The position numbers and the translations under genes were made by a program. A stretch of DNA of 64,000 nucleotides from Pantoea piersonii (GTDB lineage Bacteria; Pseudomonadota; Gammaproteobacteria; Enterobacterales; Enterobacteriaceae): assembly GCF_003612015.1 (NCBI RefSeq), contig NZ_RARB01000001.1:558001-622000 (forward strand), given 5' to 3'. The notes under the pieces are model-generated. The model was not told the DNA's origin, made no database searches, and was given only the letters and a program-made list of their open reading frames with translations. Shown here one piece after another: positions 30,047-38,932 of this stretch (positions within the stretch are counted from its first letter, which is position 1; each line of letters starts with the position of its first letter).

Positions 30047-32662
30047 ATGACGCAACAGCCCCAAATTAAATATCGCCACGACTATCGTGCGCCGGATTAC
30101 ACCATCACCGATATCGATCTGACCTTTGCGCTCGACGCCGCCACGACGCGCGTCACCGCAATCAGCCAGGTTAAACGGCTCGGCGATGCGCAGGCTGAGC
30201 TGCGTCTTGATGGCGAAGCGTTGACCCTGATTTCCATTGAAGTGGACGGCTCGCCCTGGAGCGCCTGGCGCCAGGAAGAGGGCGCGCTGGTGCTGAGTCA
30301 GCTGCCGGCCCAGTTCCAGCTTAAGATCGTCAACGATATTCATCCCGATAAAAACACCGCGCTGGAAGGGCTTTACCAGTCTGGCGAAGCGCTCTGCACC
30401 CAGTGCGAAGCCGAAGGCTTCCGTCATATTACCTGGTATCTGGATCGCCCTGACGTGCTGGCGCGCTTCACCACGACCATTATCGCCGACGAGGCGCGCT
30501 ATCCTTACCTGCTCTCTAACGGCAACCGCATCGACGGCGGCAAAACAGAGCAGGGCAAGCACTGGGTAAAATGGCAGGATCCCTTCCCGAAACCCTGTTA
30601 TCTCTTTGCGCTGGTGGCGGGTGATTTCGACGTGCTGCGCGACAGCTTTAAAACCCGTTCCGGCCGCGACGTCGCGCTGGAGATCTTTGTCGACCGCGGC
30701 AATCTGGATCGCGCCGACTGGGCGATGACCTCGCTGAAGAACAGCATGAAGTGGGACGAGGAGCGTTTCGGCCTGGAGTATGACCTCGACATCTTTATGA
30801 TCGTCGCCGTCGATTTCTTCAATATGGGCGCGATGGAGAACAAAGGCCTGAACGTCTTTAACTCCAAATATGTGCTGGCGAAGGCGGAAACCGCGACCGA
30901 CAAAGACTACCTCGGCATTGAAGCGGTCATTGGCCACGAATATTTCCATAACTGGACCGGCAACCGCGTCACCTGCCGCGACTGGTTCCAGCTCAGCCTG
31001 AAAGAGGGCTTGACCGTGTTCCGCGATCAGGAGTTCAGCTCCGATCTCGGCTCGCGCGCGGTCAACCGCATCGATAACGTACGCGTGATGCGCGGCGCAC
31101 AGTTCGCCGAAGATGCCAGCCCGATGGCGCACCCGATCCGCCCGGATCAGGTCATGGAGATGAATAACTTCTATACCCTGACCGTGTACGAAAAGGGATC
31201 GGAAGTGATCCGCATGATGCATACGCTGCTCGGCGAGGAGAATTTCCAGAAAGGGATGCAGCTCTATTTTGAGCGCCACGACGGCAGCGCGGCGACCTGT
31301 GACGACTTTGTGCAGGCGATGGAGGATGCTTCCAACGTCGATCTGTCGCAGTTCCGCCGCTGGTACAGCCAGAGCGGCACCCCGGTGCTGACGGTACGCG
31401 ACGACTATAACCCAGAGCTGGAGCAGTACACGCTGCATGTCACGCAGCACACGCCGCCGACCGCCGATCAGAAAGAGAAGCTGCCGCTGCATATTCCGCT
31501 TGATATCGAACTCTACGACAACGAAGGCAAGGTGATCCCGCTGCAGCATAACGGCCATCCGGTGCACCACGTTCTCAACGTGACCGAAGAGTTCCAGACC
31601 TTTATCTTCGATAACGTCTACTTCCAGCCGGTGCCGTCGCTGCTGCGTGAATTCTCTGCGCCGGTGAAGCTGGACTATAAGTGGAGCGACGCCCAGCTGA
31701 CCTACCTGATGCGCCATGCGCGCAACGACTTCGCGCGCTGGGATGCGGCGCAAAGCCTGCTGGCAACCTATATTCGCCTTAACGTGGCGCGCCATCAGCA
31801 GGGTCAGCCGCTGTCGCTGCCGCTGCACGTCGCTGACGCCTTCCGTGCGGTTCTGCTGGACGAAGGCCGCGATCCGGCGCTGACTGCGCTGATCCTGACG
31901 CTGCCGAGCGAGAATGAGATCGCCGAGCTGTTTGAGGTGATCGATCCGCAGGCGATCGCCACGGTGCGCGAAGCGCTGCTGCGCACGCTGGCTACCGAAC
32001 TGGCGGACGAATTCTTCGCCGTTTACAACGCCAATCAGCAAAGCGAATACCGCATTGAGCACGACGCGATGGGACAGCGCGCCCTGAAGAATATCTGTCT
32101 GAGCTATCTGGCGTTCGGTGACGTTGAGCTGGCGGATAAGCTGGTACAGACGCAGTACCATCAGGCGAATAATATGACGGACGCGCTGGCGGCGCTGGCG
32201 GCTTCGGTCGCGGCTCAGCTGCCGTGCCGCGACGCGCTGCTGGCGCACTATGACGAGCGCTGGCATCGGGATGGTCTGGTGATGGACAAGTGGTTTATGT
32301 TGCAGGCCACCAGCCCGTCGCTGGATGCGCTGTCAAAAGTGCGCGAGCTGCTGCATCACCGTTCGTTCACCATGAGCAACCCTAACCGCATCCGTGCGCT
32401 GATCGGTGCGTTCGCCTCCGGCAACCCGTCGGCGTTCCACGCCAAAGATGGCAGCGGCTATCAGTTCCTGGTTGAGATGCTGACCGATCTCAATACCCGC
32501 AACCCGCAGGTGGCGGCGCGCATGATTGAGCCGCTGATCCGTCTGAAGCGTTACGACGCCGATCGCCAGGCGCTGATGCGTCAGGCGCTGGAAACGCTGA
32601 AAGGACTGGATAAGCTCTCAGGCGATCTCTATGAGAAGATCACCCGGGCGCTGAACGCGTAA
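30047..32662 (+). CDS. pepN: Aminopeptidase N
   Basis: PepN is the main broad-specificity cytosolic zinc aminopeptidase (family M1), degrading peptides released by ATP-dependent proteases. The 871 residues fit the family (E. coli 870). The GAMEN exopeptidase motif is present (MGAMENKG), as is the zinc site HEYFH with His297, Glu298 and His301 followed by the downstream Glu in LKEGLTVFRDQEF. The ATG follows GAGACGGAAT. The region between pncB and pepN (241 bases) carries the divergent promoters, which I could not place with confidence. An intrinsic terminator follows. Confidence 0.98.
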   Translation: MTQQPQIKYRHDYRAPDYTITDIDLTFALDAATTRVTAISQVKRLGDAQAELRLDGEALTLISIEVDGSPWSAWRQEEGALVLSQLPAQFQLKIVNDIHPDKNTALEGLYQSGEALCTQCEAEGFRHITWYLDRPDVLARFTTTIIADEARYPYLLSNGNRIDGGKTEQGKHWVKWQDPFPKPCYLFALVAGDFDVLRDSFKTRSGRDVALEIFVDRGNLDRADWAMTSLKNSMKWDEERFGLEYDLDIFMIVAVDFFNMGAMENKGLNVFNSKYVLAKAETATDKDYLGIEAVIGHEYFHNWTGNRVTCRDWFQLSLKEGLTVFRDQEFSSDLGSRAVNRIDNVRVMRGAQFAEDASPMAHPIRPDQVMEMNNFYTLTVYEKGSEVIRMMHTLLGEENFQKGMQLYFERHDGSAATCDDFVQAMEDASNVDLSQFRRWYSQSGTPVLTVRDDYNPELEQYTLHVTQHTPPTADQKEKLPLHIPLDIELYDNEGKVIPLQHNGHPVHHVLNVTEEFQTFIFDNVYFQPVPSLLREFSAPVKLDYKWSDAQLTYLMRHARNDFARWDAAQSLLATYIRLNVARHQQGQPLSLPLHVADAFRAVLLDEGRDPALTALILTLPSENEIAELFEVIDPQAIATVREALLRTLATELADEFFAVYNANQQSEYRIEHDAMGQRALKNICLSYLAFGDVELADKLVQTQYHQANNMTDALAALAASVAAQLPCRDALLAHYDERWHRDGLVMDKWFMLQATSPSLDALSKVRELLHHRSFTMSNPNRIRALIGAFASGNPSAFHAKDGSGYQFLVEMLTDLNTRNPQVAARMIEPLIRLKRYDADRQALMRQALETLKGLDKLSGDLYEKITRALNA

Positions 32663-32667
32663 ACAGC

Positions 32668-32692
32668 AAAGGCGGGTAAATCCCGCCTTTTT
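32668..32692. terminator. Bidirectional terminator between pepN and ssuB
   Basis: The stem AAAGGCGGG / CCCGCCTTT with a TAAAT loop is followed by further T residues. It lies between two convergent genes and can serve both. Confidence 0.9.
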
Positions 32693-32712
32693 GTTAGCCA
32701 GCCGTACTTACC

Positions 32713-33501
32713 TTAACGCTGGTGGGCGTAGCGCACCGGCTGATCGCCTTCGCTGCGGCGCATCACGCGATCCAGCACTTCCGCCTCCAGCTCCGCCAGC
32801 CTGACCGATCCGCGGCGACGCGGACGCGGCAAATCGACCAGTAAATCGAGCCCTATCTGACCCTCTTCGATCAGCAGCACGCGATCCGCCATCGCCACGG
32901 CTTCGCTGACGTCATGCGTCACCAGCAGCACGGTAAAGTGATGCTGTTGCCATAACGATTCGATTAGCCCCTGCATTTCGATACGCGTCAGCGCATCCAG
33001 CGCGCCGAGCGGCTCGTCGAGCAGCAGCAGACCTGGACGGTGAATCAACGCGCGCGCCAGCGCCACGCGCTGTTTCTGTCCGCCGGAAAGCGCGGCGGGC
33101 CATTCGTTCGCACGCTCCGCCAGCCCGACCGCCTCCAGCGCTTCAAGCGCCGCGCCGCGCCATCCGCGTCCTTTCAGCCCGAGGCCGACATTATCAATCA
33201 CGCGCTTCCAGGGCAGCAGACGCGCATCCTGAAACATCAGGCGGGTGTCTTCGCGCGCCGTCTGCAGCGGCGCGTTGCCCGCCAGCAGCTCGCCCCGGGT
33301 GGTTTGCTCCAGCCCCGCCAGCAGGCGCAGCAGCGTACTCTTGCCGCAGCCGCTGCGGCCGACCACCGCGACAAACTGGCCGGAAGGAATATGCAGATCG
33401 ATATTGTTCAGGATGGTGCGGTTGCCGTACTGCTTGCTGACGCCGTTGACGCCGACCGGCGTGCCGGCATTGAGCCGCGCCGGAGAGAGTGTATTGCTCA
33501 T
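32713..33501 (-). CDS. ssuB: Aliphatic sulfonate ABC transporter ATP-binding protein
   Basis: SsuB is the ATPase of the SsuABC importer for alkanesulfonates, used as a sulfur source when sulfate is scarce. The 262 residues carry Walker [10 protein letters not shown], the Q-loop region [14 protein letters not shown], signature [15 protein letters not shown] and Walker [13 protein letters not shown]. The gene order ssuE-A-D-C-B on the reverse strand matches E. coli. It overlaps ssuC by four bases. Confidence 0.96.
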   Translation of the reverse strand: MSNTLSPARLNAGTPVGVNGVSKQYGNRTILNNIDLHIPSGQFVAVVGRSGCGKSTLLRLLAGLEQTTRGELLAGNAPLQTAREDTRLMFQDARLLPWKRVIDNVGLGLKGRGWRGAALEALEAVGLAERANEWPAALSGGQKQRVALARALIHRPGLLLLDEPLGALDALTRIEMQGLIESLWQQHHFTVLLVTHDVSEAVAMADRVLLIEEGQIGLDLLVDLPRPRRRGSVRLAELEAEVLDRVMRRSEGDQPVRYAHQR

Positions 33502-34289
33502 GCGTTCTCCTCCTTCAGTTGCCAGGCTGGATGCCAGCGCAGCCAGACGCGCTCCAGCAGCAGGGCGGCGACATCCGCCAGTTTGCCGAGCAGTGCGTAA
33601 AGAATAATGGCGACAACCACCACGTCGGTTTGCAGGAATTCACGGGCGTTCATCGCCAGATAACCGATGCCCGAGTTGGCGGAGATGGTCTCGGCGACGA
33701 TCAGCGTCAGCCACATCAGGCCGAGCGCGAAACGCACGCCGACCATAATTGAGGGCAGGGCGCCAGGCAGGATCACCTGAATAAACAGGCTCCAGCCCGA
33801 CAGGCCGTAGCTGCGCGCCATCTCCACCAGGCCGCGATCGATATTGCGGATGCCGTGGTAGGTATTCAGGTAGATCGGGAACAGCGTGCCAAGCGCCACC
33901 AGGAAGATCTTCGCCGCTTCGTCAATGCCGAACCAGAGGATCACCAGCGGGATCAGCGCCAGATGCGGCACGTTGCGCAGCATCTGCACCGAGGTATCCA
34001 GCAGCCGTTCGCCAAGACGTGAGGTGCCGGTGATCAATCCCAGAATCAGCCCGATAGAGCCGCCGATGCTGAAGCCGATCAGCGCGCGCCAGCCGCTAAT
34101 GGCAAGGTGCTGCCACAGCTCGCCGCTGGCGGCCAGATTCCAGAACGTGATAACGATATTTTCCGGCGATGGCAGAATACGCGTCGAAAGCAGCCCGGTC
34201 TGGGAGGCAATTTGCCAGATCACCACCAGCAGCGCAGGGAAAATCCAGGGCACCAGCTGATTGGTAATGCGTTTGGTGGTTTTCGCCAT
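33498..34289 (-). CDS. ssuC: Aliphatic sulfonate ABC transporter permease
   Basis: SsuC is the membrane permease of the alkanesulfonate importer. The start chosen is ATG 34289 ([11 protein letters not shown]), giving 263 residues as in E. coli and the best distance to GAGGAA. The ATG one codon earlier (34292) is also possible. A much longer frame from 34352 would overlap ssuD and adds unrelated residues. About six transmembrane helices are visible, with the EAA-type loop [23 protein letters not shown] that contacts SsuB. It overlaps ssuB by four bases. Confidence 0.95.
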   Translation of the reverse strand: MAKTTKRITNQLVPWIFPALLVVIWQIASQTGLLSTRILPSPENIVITFWNLAASGELWQHLAISGWRALIGFSIGGSIGLILGLITGTSRLGERLLDTSVQMLRNVPHLALIPLVILWFGIDEAAKIFLVALGTLFPIYLNTYHGIRNIDRGLVEMARSYGLSGWSLFIQVILPGALPSIMVGVRFALGLMWLTLIVAETISANSGIGYLAMNAREFLQTDVVVVAIILYALLGKLADVAALLLERVWLRWHPAWQLKEENA

Positions 34290-34299
34290 CATCTCTTCC

Positions 34300-35445
34300 T
34301 CAGCTCTGCGATACTTTCTGCGGGCGGAAATCGTTGGCGACGGTTTCGCCAAACGCCTGAACGTCGCGCGGTTGCGGGATCGACGGCACGTTCAGATCCA
34401 GATGCGGGAAGAGCAGCTCGCCGACGCGATACGCCTCTTCCAGATGCGGATAGCCTGACAGGATAAAGGTCTCAATGCCGAGATCGGCATACTCCTGCAT
34501 GCGCGCGGCAACGGTCGGGCCGTCGCCAACTAATGCCGTACCTGCGCCGCCGCGCACCAGACCCACGCCCGCCCACAGGTTCGGACTAATCTCCAGCCGA
34601 TCGCGACGTCCGCCGTGCAGCGCCGCCATGCGCTGCTGGCCGACCGAATCGGTACGGGCAAACGCGGCCTGCGCTTTCGCGATGGTGGCGTCGTCCAGAT
34701 GGGCGATCAGACGGTCGGCGGCGCGCCAGGCCTCTTCATTGCTCTCGCGGACAATCACATGCAGACGAATGCCGAAGCGTACCTTGCGGCCCTGTGCTTC
34801 CGCTTTGGCGCGTACCTGGTCGATTTTCTCTTTAACCAGTGCAGGTGGTTCGCCCCAGGTCAGATAGACATCGACCTGCTCGGCGGCCAGATCCTGCGCC
34901 GGTTCGGACGAGCCGCCGAACCAGAGCGGTGGCCGCGGCTGCTGTACCGGGTCGAACAGCAGACGCGCGCCGCGCACGTTGACATACTTTCCGGCGTAAT
35001 CAACCGTTTCGCCTTGCAGTACGCGACGCCAGACGCGGGTAAATTCCGCCGACTCTACATAGCGCTCATGGTGATCCAGAAACAGACCGTCACCTGCCAG
35101 CTCTTCCGGATCGCCGCCGGTGACCAGATTGAACAGCGCACGGCCATTGGAGAGGCGATCCAGCGTCGCAGCCTGGCGCGCCGCCTGTGTAGGTGAAATC
35201 ACGCCGGGACGCAGCGCCACCAGAAAGCGCAGGCGCTGCGTGACCGGGATCAGCGAGGCGGCCACCAGCCAGGCGTCCTCGCAGGAACGGCCGGTCGGGA
35301 TGAGTACGCCGCCGAAGCCCAGGCGATCGGCGGCCTGCGCAATCTGCTGCAAATAGCCATAGTCGACCGGACGTGCCCCTTCAGAGGTGCCAAGATAGTG
35401 TCCGTCGCCGTGCGTCGGGAGAAACCAGAATACGGATAAGCTCAT
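34300..35445 (-). CDS. ssuD: FMNH2-dependent alkanesulfonate monooxygenase
   Basis: SsuD splits C1 and longer alkanesulfonates into aldehyde and sulfite, using O2 and FMNH2 supplied by SsuE. At 381 residues it has the E. coli length. It is a luciferase-like TIM barrel. The active-site region [14 protein letters not shown] contains the conserved Cys (residue 55 counting Met). Other landmarks are [24 protein letters not shown] and [11 protein letters not shown]. The start follows AAGGAG. It sits between ssuA and ssuC with short spacers. Confidence 0.98.
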   Translation of the reverse strand: MSLSVFWFLPTHGDGHYLGTSEGARPVDYGYLQQIAQAADRLGFGGVLIPTGRSCEDAWLVAASLIPVTQRLRFLVALRPGVISPTQAARQAATLDRLSNGRALFNLVTGGDPEELAGDGLFLDHHERYVESAEFTRVWRRVLQGETVDYAGKYVNVRGARLLFDPVQQPRPPLWFGGSSEPAQDLAAEQVDVYLTWGEPPALVKEKIDQVRAKAEAQGRKVRFGIRLHVIVRESNEEAWRAADRLIAHLDDATIAKAQAAFARTDSVGQQRMAALHGGRRDRLEISPNLWAGVGLVRGGAGTALVGDGPTVAARMQEYADLGIETFILSGYPHLEEAYRVGELLFPHLDLNVPSIPQPRDVQAFGETVANDFRPQKVSQS

Positions 35446-35459
35446 TATTCACTCCTTAC

Positions 35460-36401
35460 TTATGGGGCGCCGGGATGCCAGATGCGATCGGCAATCGTCA
35501 GTTTTACCGGCATCAGATGGCGGCTATAAAAGAGATCGGCGGTATGCTGCTGCGCCGCTGCGGTTTGCTCGCTGACCGGCGAAATGCGGGTCGGCGGACG
35601 ATGATCGAGATAGCTGGCGATAACCGGTTTCGGCAGGCCCATGGCAGCCGCCAGTAGATCGATGCTCTGCTGGCGCTGACTGAGCGTCAGCGCATCGGCC
35701 TGGCTAAAGGTATCCAGCACCTGCTGAATGAACGCCCCGTTCTGTTCGGTGAACTTACGCGTCGCCAGATAGAAAGAGCCGGTCAGATTAAGTCCGCTGC
35801 CGTCGGCCAGCACGCGCACGTGGCCCTGCTGCAGCGCGGCGGAGTAGTAGGGGTCCCAGATAGCCCAGGCATCTACATCGCCCTGCTGAAAGGCGGCGCG
35901 CGCATCGGCGGGCGTCAGATAAACCGGCTGGATATCGCTAAAGCTCAGCCCTTCACGCTGCAGGGCGCGCAGCAGCAGGTTGTGCGAGCTGGACCCCTTC
36001 TGAAAGGCGACTTTTTTCCCTTTAAGATCGGCGACGCTTTTCAGCGGGCTGTTTTTCGCCACCAGAATCACTTCAGCCTGGGGTTTAGGCGGCTCCGATC
36101 CGACATAGAGCAGATCGGCGCCTGCCGCCTGGGCAAACAGCGGCGGAATATCGCCGGTACTGCCCAAATCGATACTGTCGACGTTCAACGCTTCCAGCAT
36201 CTGCGGACCGGCAGGGAATTCGATCCACTGAATCCTGGTGTGAGGAAACCGCTGCTCCAGCAGCCGGTGCGATTTTGCCAGCACCATGCTGACGGAGCCT
36301 TTCTGGTAGCCGATGCGGATCTGCGCGGGGGCGTCCGCCGCCTGCGTCTGCAGGCTCAGCACAGCGAGGGCGGCAAGTAGCCAGCTGGTTATCCTTTTCA
36401 T
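35460..36401 (-). CDS. ssuA: Aliphatic sulfonate-binding periplasmic protein
   Basis: SsuA is the periplasmic binding protein that delivers alkanesulfonates to SsuBC. The 313 residues begin with a signal peptide (MKRITSWLLAALAVLSLQTQAADA). The mature start QIRIGYQKGSVSMVLAKS is typical of the SsuA/NrtA-type family. Other landmarks are STGDIPPLFAQAAGADLLYVG, KVAFQKGSSSHNLL and AIWDPYYSAAL. It lies 14 bases from each neighbour in the operon. Confidence 0.96.
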   Translation of the reverse strand: MKRITSWLLAALAVLSLQTQAADAPAQIRIGYQKGSVSMVLAKSHRLLEQRFPHTRIQWIEFPAGPQMLEALNVDSIDLGSTGDIPPLFAQAAGADLLYVGSEPPKPQAEVILVAKNSPLKSVADLKGKKVAFQKGSSSHNLLLRALQREGLSFSDIQPVYLTPADARAAFQQGDVDAWAIWDPYYSAALQQGHVRVLADGSGLNLTGSFYLATRKFTEQNGAFIQQVLDTFSQADALTLSQRQQSIDLLAAAMGLPKPVIASYLDHRPPTRISPVSEQTAAAQQHTADLFYSRHLMPVKLTIADRIWHPGAP

Positions 36402-36415
36402 CCCGGTTCCTTTTC

Positions 36416-36967
36416 TTAAACAGCCTGAGCCAGAGGATTATGATGGCGACTTAACGCCAGCCAGAACGCCTCGACCGCCTCATCCAGCCGATGCGCCAGC
36501 GCCGCCTGCAGCTCCGGCTGACGGTCGTAATGGGTGATCTGATGGTCTTCGGCAAAGACGCCGTGCAGGATCTCCTGCGCCTTCAGGGCATTCAGCACCG
36601 GCTTCAGGGCATAATCGACCGCGAGCATATGGGCTACGCTGCCGCCGCTGGCGAGCGGCAGCACCACTTTGTGTTCCAGTGCGCGTTCTGGCAGGAGATC
36701 GAGCAACGTTTTCAGCGCGCCAGAGAAAGAAGCTTTATAAACCGGCGTGGCGACTATCACGCCATCAGCGGCGAGCAAATCCTGACGTAACGCCAGCAGC
36801 GCCGGGGCATCAAAGCGCGCGTTGATCAGATCGTCTGGCTCAAAGTTCTGAATATTCCAGGGGATCACCTCAACGCCACGCGCTTCCAGCGCGCGCTGGC
36901 ACAGGGTAAGCAGCGAAGTCGAACGTGACGGGAAACGCGGGCTGCCAGCTAGCGTAATAACTCGCAT
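36416..36967 (-). CDS. ssuE: NADPH-dependent FMN reductase
   Basis: SsuE reduces FMN with NAD(P)H and hands FMNH2 to SsuD. It is the first gene of the ssuEADCB operon. The 183 residues have a flavodoxin-like fold with the FMN-binding loop AGSPRFPSRST near the N-terminus, TPVYKASFSGALKTLLDLLP and PLASGGSVAHMLAVDYAL. The ATG is preceded by AAGGAG. In E. coli the operon is switched on under sulfate starvation by the LysR-type regulator Cbl, and a short T-N11-A dyad lies just upstream here. Confidence 0.95.
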   Translation of the reverse strand: MRVITLAGSPRFPSRSTSLLTLCQRALEARGVEVIPWNIQNFEPDDLINARFDAPALLALRQDLLAADGVIVATPVYKASFSGALKTLLDLLPERALEHKVVLPLASGGSVAHMLAVDYALKPVLNALKAQEILHGVFAEDHQITHYDRQPELQAALAHRLDEAVEAFWLALSRHHNPLAQAV

Positions 36968-37742
36968 CGTTACTCCTTATAACTGAAAGTTATTGATTAG
37001 CTATTGTTGAGAACTGATGGTCACATCCTGACAGAGCAGGGAGGAGGGCTTAAATGATTTATCCGGCAATCTAAAGGCGAAATATGCAAAACGGGTCGCT
37101 TTGCTCATAAAAGCTGCGGCAGGGGCGGGCAGGAGAGTTACGAATAGTCCTAAAAGGCTGCAACAGATCCAGATGGATAGTTTATAGCGACTAAACAAAT
37201 AGCAGTAAAAGTATCTCTATTTTGCTTGTCGTGGAGGGTTTAATTACACACATCCTGCTGAGTAATAGAAAAATGGCCTTTGCCGGAACGCTGCATTTCG
37301 CTTGAGCGCAGTTCATTTTCGTAAAAGCCGCATTCAGCCTGGCTCAGGTGGGTCATTTATCGGAATATAGCTATGTCTGCGCACGCTGGTTATGATGAGT
37401 AATTTTCATTTAATAGTAATAAAATATTCATAATGAAACGCTTTGTGACCTTTTTTACTTTTATAAATAAAATGTGCAGCGCCAGAAGAGTTAAGCGACA
37501 TAAAGTAACAGCCGCGCTTTTCACCAGATACTTTACCGCGCATGATAGGTCAGGCCAGGGTAAGGAATCTGAATAAAAGGCTGGCCCTGTTAATAGAAAA
37601 AATCTTCTGCCTATACTACTCAACCATGCAGAGTTTAGCTGTTTGCGCTTTTTATTAATATTTTTGCGCCATGCTTTAACGCAATTTTTACAAGTTGTGT
37701 AACGCTCGTGCCTTTTCTTTTAATCGACCCTGAGAAAGATGT
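36968..37742. other. 775-bp AT-rich non-coding region between ssuE and the first glycosyltransferase
   Basis: This divergent intergenic region is much richer in A and T than the surrounding genes. It must contain the promoters of ssuEADCB (leftward) and of the glycosyl island (rightward). The only open frames above 60 codons start with TTG, have no ribosome-binding site and match nothing I know. I saw no ops element (GGCGGTAG), tRNA, insertion-sequence terminal repeat or integrase remnant. AT-rich DNA like this in a GC-rich genome is a typical H-NS target and a sign of past insertion. Confidence 0.6.
36979..36993. promoter_or_regulatory. LysR-type dyad ATAAC-N5-GTTAT upstream of ssuE
   Basis: A 15-base dyad containing a T-N11-A core lies 12 bases before the ssuE start, next to its ribosome-binding site. 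LysR-type regulators such as Cbl and CysB favour such motifs. Its position inside the leader is unusual for an activator, so the role is uncertain. Confidence 0.25.
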
Positions 37743-38723
37743 ATGGCAAAGACGCTGTTATCAGTCATTATTCCCACTTATAACGTGGAAAAATATATTG
37801 TCGAATGTGTCGACTCCTTGTTGCGTCAGGTTGACGCGCCGACTGAAATTATTATTGTTAACGACAGCTCCACTGACGGTACGCTGGCGCTGGTGCAGCA
37901 AAAATATGGTCACCAGCCGCAGGTTCGCATTATCACTACGCCTAACGGCGGCGCGGGCAAGGCGCGCGATACCGGCATCGAGGCCGCGCAAGGGGAGTTT
38001 CTTTTCTTCTGCGACCCGGACGATATCGTGCCGGAAGGCTTCGTTGCAGAGCTGCAGCAGGTGACGACCGCGCACCCCGACGTCGATCTCTTTTGCTTTA
38101 GTTCGCAAATGTTTGAAGATGGCCGGGAAAACGTCACCCGACCTAAAGTGCGTCACGATCAATTCGGCCTGCAGTCGCCGCAGCAGGTATTGTCGCGTCT
38201 GCTGAATAATGGCTCTTATACTTCCGCAGCCTGGAACTACGCGGTGAAAAAGAGCGTTGTCGAGCAACACAAACTGCGGTTTATCGATCGCGTGCATGAA
38301 GATCATAAATTCACGCTGTCGGTGTTTATTCACGCCACTCGCGCCTGGGTTAGCCAGCATGTTTACTATCGCCAGCGCGTGCGCAGCGGCTCCCTGACTA
38401 ACAGCCGCAAAAATGATGACTATTTCCTGCAGCGCTACAACGCCTTTATTCAGACCTACGGCATTCTTAAGAATAATCTGGATAATTCGCCGCTGAAGGC
38501 GCAGCTGGAAAAAGCCTATTTAATGCACTCGTTCCGCCTGATGATTTACCTGTCGCTCTACAACGGCACGCCGGTACCGGAATATGTCATCAACGCCATT
38601 CGCTTTATGGGCGGCAAGTTTAAGCCAGATAACGCCAAAGAGTGGCTGCTTATAAATCGTCCGCGTATGTTCATCCTGCTGCAAAAATATAAAGTTACAA
38701 AAGAGCTGAAAAAAGCCGCCTGA
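37743..38723 (+). CDS. Family 2 glycosyltransferase (island gene 1)
   Basis: A 326-residue GT-A-fold inverting glycosyltransferase of the WcaA/EpsJ-like GT2 type. The N-terminal nucleotide-sugar domain shows VIIPTYNVEKYI, EIIIVNDSSTDGT, NGGAGKARDTGIEAA and the metal-binding motif CDPDD (Asp91, Asp93, Asp94). The C-terminal half has the acceptor-side HEDHKFTLSVF. No membrane helices are evident, so it should act on the cytoplasmic face. It has the same layout as the second glycosyltransferase of the island, including HPxxxxFCFxxxMF, suggesting paralogy. The start codon follows GAGAAAG, a modest ribosome-binding site. Donor sugar and acceptor cannot be read from sequence. The most likely setting is synthesis of a lipid-linked sugar unit. 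Confidence 0.85.
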   Translation: MAKTLLSVIIPTYNVEKYIVECVDSLLRQVDAPTEIIIVNDSSTDGTLALVQQKYGHQPQVRIITTPNGGAGKARDTGIEAAQGEFLFFCDPDDIVPEGFVAELQQVTTAHPDVDLFCFSSQMFEDGRENVTRPKVRHDQFGLQSPQQVLSRLLNNGSYTSAAWNYAVKKSVVEQHKLRFIDRVHEDHKFTLSVFIHATRAWVSQHVYYRQRVRSGSLTNSRKNDDYFLQRYNAFIQTYGILKNNLDNSPLKAQLEKAYLMHSFRLMIYLSLYNGTPVPEYVINAIRFMGGKFKPDNAKEWLLINRPRMFILLQKYKVTKELKKAA

Positions 38724-38822
38724 TTTTTTCACTCGCATTAGGTCGCCTGCTTACCTGGCTTTATTCATTGCGGGTAAATGTTATTTTATATACAAATTTA
38801 TCCCGTATCAGGTCAGATTAAA

Positions 38823-38841
38823 TCTGGCGCTCAGCGCCAGA
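38823..38841 (+). terminator. Hairpin between the first glycosyltransferase and the flippase
   Basis: A perfect 8-bp stem (TCTGGCGC / GCGCCAGA) with a TCA loop is followed by GATAAATTT, with no true T-run. It may be an attenuator or weak terminator. The same arm sequence recurs in the hairpin after the last island gene. Confidence 0.45.
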
Positions 38842-38932
38842 GATAAATTTAAGACTATGTCTGGTAGGCAGGTCCGATGATGTGTGCCACGCTTGTGGCC
38901 TCCGAGAAAATTGCCCAGATACAATCATACAT

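Noticed and set aside
29960-32266. A 768-codon open frame antisense to pepN, and similar long antisense frames over asnS, helD and rlmKL
   Set aside because: All are complementary to well-conserved genes and have compositions typical of shadow frames (rich in Arg, His, Gln).
37001-37198. A 65-codon reverse-strand frame resembling a signal peptide
   Set aside because: It begins with TTG, has no ribosome-binding site and lies in AT-rich sequence where hydrophobic frames arise by chance.
37240-37356. A 38-codon reverse-strand frame (starting MTHLSQAECGFYENEL) in the AT-rich gap
   Set aside because: It starts with ATG and has a protein-like composition, but no ribosome-binding site is visible and I recognise no family. 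It may be a gene remnant; support is too thin for a feature.
37390-37623. A 77-codon reverse-strand frame ahead of the island
   Set aside because: TTG start, no ribosome-binding site and no recognisable motif.
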